From positions 62,001 through 126,000 of the forward strand of contig NZ_SJTF01000001.1 in assembly GCF_004634245.1 (NCBI RefSeq): a DNA stretch of 64,000 nucleotides, in the 5' to 3' direction. Numbering within the stretch: position 1 is the stretch's first letter; each line of letters begins with the position of its first letter. The notes beneath the pieces were generated by a model. The model had not been told where the DNA came from and searched no databases. It worked only from the letters and a program-made list of their open reading frames with translations. Shown here in pieces: positions 1-7,491 of the stretch. Position numbers and translations under genes: made by a program. This DNA is from Flavobacterium foetidum. Its GTDB lineage: Bacteria; Bacteroidota; Bacteroidia; Flavobacteriales; Flavobacteriaceae.

Positions 1-512
1 TAGATTTGCTGGCAGATTATATAGAGAAAACTCATCACAGATATGTAGAAGAAAAAACACAGACATTGCTGGCTTTTCTAGATAAACTCTGCAAAGTTCA
101 CGGAGCCAATCATCCTGAATTGTTTAGGATTAATGAATTGTTTACAGGTTGTGCCGGAGAATTGGCGCAACACATGAAGAAAGAAGAATTGGTTTTGTTT
201 CCTTTTGTGAAAAGAATGACAAAAACCAAAGAAACTGATGGAATCTTGCACCAGCCTTCTTTCGGAACTGTTTCTAACCCCATTGCAATGATGATGCACG
301 AGCATGATAATGAAGGGGAACGCTTTAGAGAAATTGCCGAGTTGACCAATAATTACACACCACCAGCAGATGCGTGCACTACGTACAGGGTCACTTTTGC
401 AATGCTCAGAGAGTTTGAAGCAGATTTGCACAAACACATTCATTTAGAGAATAATATCTTGTTTCCAAAAGCTGTTCTACTCGAAAAGGAATTTGTTGAA
501 GTAGAACAATAA
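1..512 (+). CDS. ric: Ric/YtfE/ScdA-type di-iron repair protein, 5' truncated by window edge
   Basis: This is the C-terminal hemerythrin-like domain of the iron-sulfur cluster repair di-iron family (RIC: YtfE, ScdA, DnrN), which acts in the cytoplasm after nitric oxide or oxidative damage. The visible part begins in mid-helix (DLLADYIEKTHHRYVEE), and the reading frame is open to the first base, so the true start lies upstream. The candidate TTG at position 6 is not a plausible start because it falls inside this conserved helix. Putative iron ligands are the His/Glu residues of HHRYVEE, QHMKKEE, MMMHEHDNEGE and LHKHIHLEN. Family members are about 220-245 residues and about 170 are visible here. 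It lies near nirK, which makes NO, so a nitrosative-stress role fits. The family call is firm. Confidence 0.88.
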   Translation, partial: DLLADYIEKTHHRYVEEKTQTLLAFLDKLCKVHGANHPELFRINELFTGCAGELAQHMKKEELVLFPFVKRMTKTKETDGILHQPSFGTVSNPIAMMMHEHDNEGERFREIAELTNNYTPPADACTTYRVTFAMLREFEADLHKHIHLENNILFPKAVLLEKEFVEVEQ

Positions 513-534
513 ATCTTTATTGTTTTAACAATGA

Positions 535-840
535 GTTTTGCTCAAAAAGTAAAAAACATATAGTTAAGTTTTAAACCATATAAGTGATATAAGAAATGAT
601 AAGTTTTGCTCAAAAAGTAAAAACATATAGTTGAGTTTTAAACCATATAAGTGATATAAGAAATTATACGTTTTGCCTCAAAAAGTAAAAACATATTTAC
701 GTTTTAAAACCATATAAGTAATGTAAGAAATGATAAGTTTTGCTCAAAAAGTAAAAAACATATAGTTAAGTTTTTAAACCATATAAGTATAAAAGAAATT
801 ATACGTTTTGCTGAAATGAACTTATATTACTTATATGGTT
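535..840. repeat. Tandem array, four ~67-bp units plus partial unit and inverted end
   Basis: Units begin with GTTTTGC(C)TCAAAAAGTAAAAA at 535, 603, 670 and 737, and a partial fifth begins at 805, giving a period of 67-68 bp. Each unit ends with a form of AACCATATAAGTGATATAAG. The array closes at 821-840 with CTTATATTACTTATATGGTT, the near-exact reverse complement of the unit end, so the last unit can fold back. It fills the gap between ric and the next membrane-protein gene. Copies differ by small indels, which suggests slippage or recombination. No function is evident. Confidence 0.9.
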
Positions 841-873
841 TTATCTAATTTTATATGTTTAAAATTGCACAAT

Positions 874-2097
874 ATGAATTCTCAAAAAGCCTGGATACTC
901 TGCTGTTTTTTTAACTTTCTGATTGCCTGCGTTTTTGGATTAGTGATGCGGTTTATGTATCTCTTTCCGTTAGATTTTCTAAACTACAGCTTCATGCTTC
1001 ATGCGCATTCGCACGTAGCCATGTTAGGTTGGGTGTATATGATTGTGTATGTTTTGATCGTTCATTTTTTTATTCCAGAAGGAAAAAGACAGAAACCTAT
1101 CTATAATCGGTTGTTTTGGCTGACGGAGTTTTCGGTAATCGGAATGATGATTGCTTTTCCGATTCAGGGATATGCTTTGTTTTCGATTATCTTTTCAACC
1201 CTGCATATTTTACTGAGTTACGTCTTTTGTCGTTTGGTTTGGAGAGACAGTTCAAGAGATGACGCATCATCGCAAAGGCTTTTATTGGTTTCGATTCTGT
1301 TTCTGATTTTATCGACGTTAGGTGTTTGGTGTCTCGGGCCAGCTGTGAGTACGTTAGGCAAACAAAGCGCTTTTTACCAGATTGCCATTCAGTTTTTTCT
1401 GCATTTTCAATTCAATGGCTGGTTTATATTGGCCATTTTAGCCTTGTTTATAAAACAATTCCATGATAAGATAGACGCATTAAAGTTTAAGAAATTTTAT
1501 CTTTTGATGATTATTTCCACGCTCTTAACGGTTTGTTTTCCCGTACGGTGGTTCGTACAGAATAGTATTCTAAGCTATAGCAATGCATTGGGCGTTTTAA
1601 TTCAGTTAGGAGCTTTTATTTATTTTTATCAAATGCTCCAGTCGCAAATTCATTATTTCAAAAGCACTTTAGACAAAACCACCAAAAAAGTCTACGGTTT
1701 GGCTTTGTGTTCTTTATTGCTGAAGGTCGCAATCCAATTACTTACTTTTTTTCCAGATCTTGCTGAGGTTTCTCATCAAATACGGAATTTTGTAATTGGT
1801 TTTATTCACTTGACCACCTTAGGAATCATAACCGGATTTTTGTTTGGAATTCTGCTTCAGAACAAAATGATTTCTGCTCATTCTTCAACACTAAAAATAG
1901 GAGTGAAGTGTTTTATTTTAGGATATATCCTCACGGAAGTTTTGTTATTTGTACAAGGATGGTTTTTCTTTTTTGCAGAAGGAAGTGTTCCAGGATATTT
2001 TCAGAGTATTTTGATATTTAGTATTCTTTTGGTCTTGGGATTGGTTTTGATAATGAGTTCAATAATTAAACGAAAATCATATTGTGATAGTAAGTAA
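874..2097 (+). CDS. Polytopic His-containing membrane protein, NO/denitrification-associated
   Basis: About 407 residues with roughly ten to twelve hydrophobic helices. Paired conserved-looking motifs carry histidines within helices: HAHSHVAMLGW near residue 44 and FFLHFQFNGWF near residue 175. Such buried histidines resemble heme or metal ligands in heme-copper-oxidase-like or NnrS-like proteins, but I cannot assign the protein to either family. I chose the ATG at 874 because the upstream ATG at 835 lies inside the inverted end of the repeat array and adds a non-conserved-looking segment. It follows ric and converges on the nirK operon, so a membrane role in NO metabolism is the best guess. 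The function is unknown. Confidence 0.7.
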   Translation: MNSQKAWILCCFFNFLIACVFGLVMRFMYLFPLDFLNYSFMLHAHSHVAMLGWVYMIVYVLIVHFFIPEGKRQKPIYNRLFWLTEFSVIGMMIAFPIQGYALFSIIFSTLHILLSYVFCRLVWRDSSRDDASSQRLLLVSILFLILSTLGVWCLGPAVSTLGKQSAFYQIAIQFFLHFQFNGWFILAILALFIKQFHDKIDALKFKKFYLLMIISTLLTVCFPVRWFVQNSILSYSNALGVLIQLGAFIYFYQMLQSQIHYFKSTLDKTTKKVYGLALCSLLLKVAIQLLTFFPDLAEVSHQIRNFVIGFIHLTTLGIITGFLFGILLQNKMISAHSSTLKIGVKCFILGYILTEVLLFVQGWFFFFAEGSVPGYFQSILIFSILLVLGLVLIMSSIIKRKSYCDSK

Positions 2098-2104
2098 GTC
2101 TCCG

Positions 2105-2335
2105 CGAACGGCATATTTATAGCAGAGGGATGAAGATATTGTAAAGCTTCGGAGAAGCGGAATATTTATAGAAAACGTTTGACGAAGATAAAAAGCTCCA
2201 GCGGAGCGATATATTTATACAATCATATTAGGATTATAATTTGTTAACCTGATAAATATTTCGCTCCGCTGGAGCTTTCTATGTAGATGCCTTAGATTTT
2301 TCTATAAATATTTCGCTTCTCCGAAGCTTAACTTG
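2105..2335. repeat. Nested palindromic intergenic repeat (MITE/REP-like)
   Basis: Two inverted pairs are nested here. The outer pair is AAGCTTCGGAGAAGCGGAAT (from 2143) followed by ATTTATAGAAAA, answered by TTTTTCTATAAATATTTCGC and TTCTCCGAAGCTT (2297-2330). The inner pair is AGCTCCAGCGGAGCGATAT (from 2192), answered by ATATTTCGCTCCGCTGGAGC (around 2255-2277). A third, more diverged CATATTTATAG unit is at about 2111-2121. Each GC-rich core is itself a small palindrome. The region sits between convergent genes. It looks like a dispersed, non-coding flavobacterial repeat. No ORF or transposase is present. Confidence 0.8.
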
Positions 2336-2350
2336 GCTTCTTATATAAAT

Positions 2351-2390
2351 AAAACAAGAGCCGATTTTATCATAAATCTGCTCTTGTTTT
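2351..2390. terminator. Bidirectional rho-independent terminator
   Basis: The arm AAAACAAGAGC pairs with GCTCTTGTTTT, extended by GATTTTAT/ATAAATC with one mismatch. A/T tracts lie on both sides, between the convergent membrane-protein gene and the SCO gene. Confidence 0.8.
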
Positions 2391-2411
2391 CAACTAATAA
2401 AAAAATTAAAA

Positions 2412-3008
2412 CTAAATTTTTCCTGCTTCCTGATTTATTGTTTCTATCGTTTTTTCATTATTAACACCTAAACCTTCCTGTTGAAACACCAATTCTCCTT
2501 CCTCATTAAAAACACTTATAATATTTGAATGCGAAAAATCTATTGGCGAAATCTTTTTATAATTAACGGCTAAAACTGCGGCAAATTCACGAGTATTTTC
2601 TTCTGTAGAACGCAGGAAAGTCCACGGTTCCTGATTCATATGATTTTCAATTGCAAAAGTTTTGAGCCTTTCGGGCGTGTCGGTTTTAGGGTCGATACTC
2701 ACCAAAATCAGTTTTACGTTTCGTTTGGTGTTTTTATCAAGTTTAGATTCAATATCGCGCATATCGGCTACTAATCTTGGGCAAGCCGCTTTGCAGCTGG
2801 TGTAAATCATTACCATCACTAAAACATTGCCTTTAAAATCTTTTAATTCAATATTTTTTCCATCTTGTGTTGTCCATTTAGAAGGCAGATTGTAAATTGA
2901 TAAATCGCTGATTTCTTTTTTGCTTTCTGGTTTGATTTCTTTCTTATCGTTGTTCTTGCAACTGTATAGCGAGAATAAAAGAGAAAAAACGATCAGTATT
3001 TTTTTCAT
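2412..3008 (-). CDS. SCO1/SenC-family lipoprotein, third gene of nirK operon
   Basis: A 198-residue thioredoxin-fold copper chaperone or thiol reductase. A lipobox (FSLYSC, Cys17) marks it as a lipoprotein. The copper-binding CxxxC is Cys72-KAA-Cys76 (TSCKAACP), and the third ligand is His160 in DFSHSN. SCO proteins deliver copper to CuA of cytochrome oxidase or to other copper enzymes. Its place behind nirK suggests metallation or redox maintenance of the copper nitrite reductase. The ATG at 3008 is chosen because it directly precedes the signal peptide. A longer reading frame to 3128 would overlap the upstream gene. The gap to the SUMF gene is 16 nt. Confidence 0.88.
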   Translation of the reverse strand: MKKILIVFSLLFSLYSCKNNDKKEIKPESKKEISDLSIYNLPSKWTTQDGKNIELKDFKGNVLVMVMIYTSCKAACPRLVADMRDIESKLDKNTKRNVKLILVSIDPKTDTPERLKTFAIENHMNQEPWTFLRSTEENTREFAAVLAVNYKKISPIDFSHSNIISVFNEEGELVFQQEGLGVNNEKTIETINQEAGKI

Positions 3009-3024
3009 TGTTAATTCGTTTAAA

Positions 3025-3801
3025 TTAGATTTTAGGTTTTGTCGAGCTTGCGCATCTAAAACCAAGATTTCGTGTAGAATACTGCGCTTTGAGACTGCCT
3101 CTAAAAGCGTAGCGCATAAAAGCCGCATAATCCATTAAATCGGTTGCGTTTACTGAAGCGCTTCCGCAGAATAAGTTTTTATCAGTACTTTTATCTTTTC
3201 TGGATTCTCCCGACAGAAAAATACTGTTGAAGTCTGCTGTCCATTCCCAAATCAGGCCGTGCATATCATAAATCCCCCAGTAATTTTTAAAAGTCTGTCC
3301 GATTGGGTTTTCGTAGGTTTTGGATTTTTCATACCAAGACAAAATATATTCGTTAAATTCTTTTTTGGTTCGGGCATCTGTTCTTTTTTCATCTGCCATC
3401 GCAGCATATTCCCATTCATCCATTGTTGCTAAACGTTTTCCTTGGCATTCGCAATATTTTTTAGCGGCAAACCAAGACACGCTGGTAACAGGCGATTTCG
3501 GATGGGCAGTTCCCAAATCATAATCGCTTTTCCAGTATGACAAATAACTCTTTTCTGCAAAAATCCTTTTGATTCTAGATTTGCTGTACTCCGGATTTTT
3601 TTTAACGAATTTTAGAAAATCACTATTTGTAACGGGGTAAATATCCAAATAAAAAGAAGGCACAAAAACAGGTCTTTTGGAGGAGGCCCCGTAAAGAGGG
3701 ACAAACGAACCCTCTTTTACGTGAACCATTCCAGCTTCCTGCGCCTGCAGTATTCCAGCAGACACAAGGAAAAAAGTAAAGATGAAAATGTTTTTTTTCA
3801 T
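3025..3801 (-). CDS. Secreted SUMF/formylglycine-generating-enzyme-like protein in nirK operon
   Basis: 258 residues with a signal peptide ending near ...ILQAQEAG, followed by an FGE-sulfatase (SUMF1/EgtB/PvdO) fold. Hallmarks are GSFVPLYG, YPVTNSDFLKFV, PVTSVSWFAAKKYCECQGK, RLATMDEWEYAA, GIYDMHGLIWEWTADF and the C-terminal NLGFRCA. The usual RGGSW segment is replaced by FCGSASVNATD, so the canonical FGE cysteine arrangement is not evident and sulfatase activation is unlikely. Periplasmic SUMF proteins near nitrite or nitrous-oxide reductase genes are known in Bacteroidota, with undefined roles. It is translated between nirK and sco with 16-nt gaps on both sides, which points to a shared copper or nitrite function. 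Confidence 0.85.
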   Translation of the reverse strand: MKKNIFIFTFFLVSAGILQAQEAGMVHVKEGSFVPLYGASSKRPVFVPSFYLDIYPVTNSDFLKFVKKNPEYSKSRIKRIFAEKSYLSYWKSDYDLGTAHPKSPVTSVSWFAAKKYCECQGKRLATMDEWEYAAMADEKRTDARTKKEFNEYILSWYEKSKTYENPIGQTFKNYWGIYDMHGLIWEWTADFNSIFLSGESRKDKSTDKNLFCGSASVNATDLMDYAAFMRYAFRGSLKAQYSTRNLGFRCASSTKPKI

Positions 3802-3817
3802 ACTGAAAAAATTGCTG

Positions 3818-5263
3818 TTATCGTAAAGCTTTGACCATTTCAGGCGTAATTTCTGTTTTGTTATTGCCCCAGCTGCTGTATATATAAGTTAAAACGTTTG
3901 CAATTTCGTCATCAGATAAATTCTGAGCAGGCATAACGTTGTTGTATTTTTTGCCGTTTACTGTAATCTCTCCGGTTAAGCCGTGTAAAATAGTTTTGAT
4001 GGCACGTTTAGAATCGGCATTTAAGTAATCTGATTTTGCCAAAGGAGGGAAGGTACTCGGAATTCCTTGTCCTTCAGATTGATGGCAAGCAAAACAAGTG
4101 GTTCCGAAAATTTCTTTACCAATTTTAATCTTTTCATTAAGTGTTCTTTTGGGCACAGTGGCTTTTGCTGTCGAATTTCCTGGCATTTTCTGGATTGTTC
4201 CTCCCTCTGGCAGATAAATGCCTTCTTGGATTGTTCCAGAATAAATGTTTTTATTTTCATTGCCTTCCACTTTCAGCATTCCTAACGCACCTTTATTAAA
4301 TGCTCTAAAAATTGAGTGATCAACCAGAATAAAAGTTCCAGGAGTTTCAACTTTAAAATCTACAATTGCTGCTCCTCCTGCCGGAATCAAAGTGGTCTGA
4401 ACATTTTTATTGATTGTACTGCCGCCTTCAACATGTACATTGTCGAATATTTCACCAATTACGTGGAAAGAAGAAACCAAATTAGGTCCTCCGTTACCCA
4501 CAAATAAGCGTACTGTTTCTCCGACCTTAGCAGTCAGTTCGTTTCCGTTGGTCAAAGAGCCTACTTTTCCATTAAATACTACATAATCAGGAGTTTCCTT
4601 AACCGCTTTGTTCATGTCAAACGGCTGAAGACCTTTTGCGCCGTATTCACCTTGAGTGTAAAAATCGCCTTGCATTACATAATATTCCTTGTCTACAGGC
4701 GGAAGCCCGCCTTCTGGTTCCACCAAAATCAATCCGTACATACCGTTGGCAATATGCATTCCGACAGGAGCAGTAGCGCAGTGGTACACATATAACCCGG
4801 GATTGATTACTTTAAAACTGAATACTTTTTCATGTCCCGGTGCCACAAGAGAAGAAGTCGCTCCTCCGCCTGGTCCTGTTACAGCGTGCAAATCGATATT
4901 GTGTGGCAGTTTATTATCGGGATGATTTTTGAGATGAAATTCTACTTCGTCACCCACTCGAGTTCTGATGAAACTACCTGGAACAGAACCGCCAAATGTC
5001 CAGTACGTATATTTTACGCCATCAGTCATGGTGCCTTCCTGTTCTTTAATTTCCATATTGAGTTTGAGCTTCATGGCTTTTCGGTCGCCAACTGGCTTAG
5101 GTACAAAAGGTGGTGCAGTAAGTTCTGCGTTCATTTCGCCATCAGTTGTAATATCTGTATAATTTACAGCTTCATCTTTTTTGCAGCTTGCTAAAAAAAG
5201 TGTCATAAAAAGCACAGCTATAAAAAAAAGCATTTTTGTCGGAATAATGTTTTTCTTGTTCAT
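3818..5263 (-). CDS. nirK: Copper-containing nitrite reductase with C-terminal cytochrome c domain
   Basis: 481-residue lipoprotein (lipobox LFLASC, Cys27). Two cupredoxin domains carry the expected copper ligands. Type-1 ligands are His121, Cys162, His170 and Met175. Type-2 ligands are His126, His161 and His316. The catalytic pair is Asp124 and His267. A C-terminal class-I cytochrome c domain (about 375-481) has CFACH (Cys390, Cys393, His394) and a distal Met444 (NVMPAQ). It reduces nitrite to NO in the periplasm, and the fused heme domain probably receives electrons directly. It is the first gene of nirK-SUMF-sco. A CRP/FNR-spaced palindrome lies about 63-76 nt upstream of the start. Confidence 0.96.
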   Translation of the reverse strand: MNKKNIIPTKMLFFIAVLFMTLFLASCKKDEAVNYTDITTDGEMNAELTAPPFVPKPVGDRKAMKLKLNMEIKEQEGTMTDGVKYTYWTFGGSVPGSFIRTRVGDEVEFHLKNHPDNKLPHNIDLHAVTGPGGGATSSLVAPGHEKVFSFKVINPGLYVYHCATAPVGMHIANGMYGLILVEPEGGLPPVDKEYYVMQGDFYTQGEYGAKGLQPFDMNKAVKETPDYVVFNGKVGSLTNGNELTAKVGETVRLFVGNGGPNLVSSFHVIGEIFDNVHVEGGSTINKNVQTTLIPAGGAAIVDFKVETPGTFILVDHSIFRAFNKGALGMLKVEGNENKNIYSGTIQEGIYLPEGGTIQKMPGNSTAKATVPKRTLNEKIKIGKEIFGTTCFACHQSEGQGIPSTFPPLAKSDYLNADSKRAIKTILHGLTGEITVNGKKYNNVMPAQNLSDDEIANVLTYIYSSWGNNKTEITPEMVKALR

Positions 5264-5300
5264 AATCCATTGGTTTTATTTAGTTTATTTTGATTCAAAA

Positions 5301-5324
5301 ATAAAAGACTAATTTGTCTTTTAT
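5301..5324. promoter_or_regulatory. Inverted repeat in nirK leader
   Basis: ATAAAAGAC and GTCTTTTAT are perfect 9-nt arms around a 6-nt spacer, beginning 38 nt upstream of the nirK start on the minus strand. It could be an operator or a hairpin in the 5' untranslated region. Confidence 0.4.
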
Positions 5325-5325
5325 T

Positions 5326-5339
5326 ATGATAAAAGTCAT
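5326..5339 (-). promoter_or_regulatory. Candidate CRP/FNR-family box upstream of nirK
   Basis: ATGATAAAAGTCAT has TGA-N6-TCA symmetry, the spacing of CRP/FNR-family operators (TTGAT-N4-ATCAA). It is centred about 70 nt upstream of the nirK start. Denitrification genes are commonly controlled by FNR/NNR-type regulators. AT-rich sequence makes chance matches possible. Confidence 0.4.
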
Positions 5340-5471
5340 GATTCGATTTTTATTATTCTTTTAAATTTAATTTTAAGGCTAAGAAAAACTCAATTTACAG
5401 AGCTGGCAATACATGCCTGAATATTTTTTAATAAAAATAAATGAGGGTCTGAATTTTAGAATAATAATGAT

Positions 5472-5479
5472 TATTTTTG
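5472..5479 (+). promoter_or_regulatory. Bacteroidota -7 box (TATTTTTG) for the oxoamine synthase gene
   Basis: TATTTTTG matches TAnnTTTG, 38 nt upstream of the ATG at 5518. No good -33 TTTG is visible at the usual distance. Confidence 0.5.
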
Positions 5480-5517
5480 CACGCTGTTTACATTAAAATT
5501 ATTACTACAACTATATT

Positions 5518-6777
5518 ATGGTAAAAGATTTATTCGAAAGAATTCAAGAAAATAAAGGACCTTTAGGGAAATGGGCTTCGCAGGCAGAGGGGTATTATGT
5601 TTTTCCAAAACTGGAAGGAGAATTAGGTCCTAGAATGCAGTTTCACGGAAAAAACATCTTAAACTGGAGTTTAAATGACTATTTAGGGTTGGCAAATCAT
5701 CCAGAAGTTCGTAAAGCAGATACTGATGCGGCAGCTCAATTTGGGGCGGCTTACCCAATGGGTGCGCGTATGATGTCTGGTCACACTACGTATCATGAGC
5801 AGTTAGAAAACGAACTGGCATCTTTTGTAATGAAAGAGTCTGCTTATTTATTGAATTTCGGTTATCAAGGAATGGTATCTATTATTGATGCTTTGGTTAC
5901 TAAAAACGATATTATTGTTTACGACGTAGATTCGCATGCTTGTATCATTGATGGTGTTCGTTTGCATATGGGTAAACGTTTTACCTACAAACATAATGAT
6001 CTTGAAAGTATGGAGAAAAACCTTCAGAGAGCTACAAAAATGGCTGAGGAAACTGGAGGCGGAATCTTATTCATTACCGAAGGAGTATTCGGAATGCGAG
6101 GTCAACAAGGTAAACTTAAAGAAATCGCAGCCTTAAAGAAAAAGTACAACTTCAGATTATTAGTTGATGATGCTCACGGTTTTGGAACTCTTGGTAAAAC
6201 AGGAGCGGGAGCAGGAGAAGAACAGGGGGTTCAAGATGATATTGATGTTTACTTTTCTACTTTTGCAAAATCAATGGCCAATATCGGTGCTTTCGTAGCT
6301 GCAGATAAATCAGTAATCGATTATTTAAAATATAATTTGCGTTCTCAGATGTTTGCAAAAGCGTTGCCTATGATTCAGACAATTGGCTCATTAAAACGTT
6401 TGGAGCTTTTGCGTAATTCTTCAGAGATCAAAGACAAGCTTTGGGAAAACGTAAATGCACTGCAAAACGGATTAAAAGAAAAAGGATTCAATATCGGAGA
6501 TACCAATACATGCATTACGCCAGTTTACTTAGAAGGAAGTATTCCTGAGGCAATGGTAATGGTGAACGATTTAAGAGAAAATTACGGAATCTTCCTTTCT
6601 ATTGTGGTATACCCGGTTATTCCAAAAGGAATTATTTTATTGAGAATGATTCCAACGGCTTCACATACCTTGGCAGATATCGAAGAAACTCTAGCTGCTT
6701 TTGAGGCTATCAGAGAAAAATTAGTAAACGGAACTTACAAAGAAATTGCAGAAAAAACTACAGTTGATGTTTCGTAA
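5518..6777 (+). CDS. PLP-dependent alpha-oxoamine synthase, serine palmitoyl-/cysteate acyl-transferase type
   Basis: 419 residues of fold-type I PLP enzyme. Visible landmarks are NDYLGLANHP, GARMMSGHTTYHEQLE, His140 (DVDSHACI, stacking on PLP), DDAHGFGTLG (Asp218, His220) and the Schiff-base Lys251 in STFAKSM. The family condenses an amino acid with an acyl thioester: serine gives 3-ketosphinganine, cysteate gives the capnine precursor. Flavobacteria make sulfonolipids and F. johnsoniae uses an enzyme of this family for capnine, so a cysteate acyltransferase is likely. Sequence alone does not separate this from serine palmitoyltransferase. It is monocistronic, with a strong terminator after it. 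A GNAT-like gene lies nearby on the opposite strand. Confidence 0.85.
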   Translation: MVKDLFERIQENKGPLGKWASQAEGYYVFPKLEGELGPRMQFHGKNILNWSLNDYLGLANHPEVRKADTDAAAQFGAAYPMGARMMSGHTTYHEQLENELASFVMKESAYLLNFGYQGMVSIIDALVTKNDIIVYDVDSHACIIDGVRLHMGKRFTYKHNDLESMEKNLQRATKMAEETGGGILFITEGVFGMRGQQGKLKEIAALKKKYNFRLLVDDAHGFGTLGKTGAGAGEEQGVQDDIDVYFSTFAKSMANIGAFVAADKSVIDYLKYNLRSQMFAKALPMIQTIGSLKRLELLRNSSEIKDKLWENVNALQNGLKEKGFNIGDTNTCITPVYLEGSIPEAMVMVNDLRENYGIFLSIVVYPVIPKGIILLRMIPTASHTLADIEETLAAFEAIREKLVNGTYKEIAEKTTVDVS

Positions 6778-6816
6778 TTCCTAATCAAAATAAATTTCCA
6801 AAAGTGGGAATTATGT

Positions 6817-6853
6817 AAAAAAAATCCATTCTTTTTACGAATGGATTTTTTTT
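6817..6853 (+). terminator. Rho-independent terminator after oxoamine synthase
   Basis: AAAAAATCCATTC pairs with GAATGGATTTTTT around a TTTTTAC loop, followed by a T tract. The same stem core recurs at 7404-7443. Confidence 0.85.
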
Positions 6854-6901
6854 ATTTGAAGTAACTTTATTTCATAATCAACAAAATAAAATGAAAAAAA
6901 T

Positions 6902-7387
6902 ATGAAAAAAGTACTAACCCTAACAGTAATTGCTTTGTCGATTTTTACATCATGTAAAAAGGAAACAACCACGACAGAGCCGATTCAAATTACACCAAAT
7001 CCGCCAAAAGAGGCAGAGATTTTGGAGCCTGCAGGAGATCAGTGTTATGCTTGGAGAGCTAATGGAAATGTTATCGAACTGAGTTTTAATGTAAATTCAC
7101 ATCAAGAAGTAAACGGGAAACTGCGTTATGATTTAACAGGGAAAGATAAAAATGAAGGAACCCTTATTGGAAATATGAAAGGTGATACGCTAATTGGAGA
7201 TTATACATTTTCCTCTGAGGGTGTTTCGTCGGTAAGAGAAGTAGCTTTTCTGCAAAAAGATGGCATGCTTATTGAAGGATCTGGAGATGTAATTGCTTCT
7301 AATGATAAAGTGACTTTTAAAGATAAATCAAAATTAAAATTTGATCAGAAAAATACTTTAACAAAAGTAGATTGCAAGGTAGAATAA
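6902..7387 (+). CDS. Small lipoprotein of unknown function
   Basis: 161-residue predicted lipoprotein (lipobox IFTSC, Cys18) with a threonine/proline-rich linker and then a beta-rich domain. This contains GDQCYAWRANGN, GKLRYDLTGKDKNEGTLIG and SSVREVAFLQKDG. It resembles small Bacteroidota lipoproteins with a CYA...L..G.DKN.GT pattern, but I know no function. The start is the ATG at 6902. A 4-codon reading frame (MKKI, 6891-6905) lies just upstream and overlaps it as ATGA. Terminators with near-identical stems flank the gene, so it is an independent transcription unit. Confidence 0.8.
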   Translation: MKKVLTLTVIALSIFTSCKKETTTTEPIQITPNPPKEAEILEPAGDQCYAWRANGNVIELSFNVNSHQEVNGKLRYDLTGKDKNEGTLIGNMKGDTLIGDYTFSSEGVSSVREVAFLQKDGMLIEGSGDVIASNDKVTFKDKSKLKFDQKNTLTKVDCKVE

Positions 7388-7403
7388 TTCAATTTTGCCT
7401 TTA

Positions 7404-7443
7404 TAAAAAATCCATTCGTTTGGGGGCGAATGGATTTTTTTTT
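7404..7443 (+). terminator. Rho-independent terminator after lipoprotein gene
   Basis: AAAAAATCCATTCG pairs with CGAATGGATTTTTT around TTTGGGGG, with a T-rich tail. Confidence 0.85.
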
Positions 7444-7491
7444 ATGTAATGAGACTAAGCACTAAAAAAATGCTGGCCGAATACTATAGCA

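Noticed and set aside
535..840. Tandem units considered as a CRISPR array
   Set aside because: Units of 67-68 bp are contiguous with no unique spacers and no cas genes, and the array ends in an inverted fragment.
835..873. ATG at 835 as start of the membrane protein
   Set aside because: It lies in the inverted end of the repeat array. The ATG at 874 directly precedes the hydrophobic N-terminus.
3009..3128. N-terminal extension of the SCO protein to 3128
   Set aside because: It overlaps the upstream SUMF gene. The ATG at 3008 gives a normal lipoprotein signal.
4832..5194. 120-codon plus-strand open frame inside nirK
   Set aside because: It is antisense to the well-conserved nirK reading frame, with no family or signal features.
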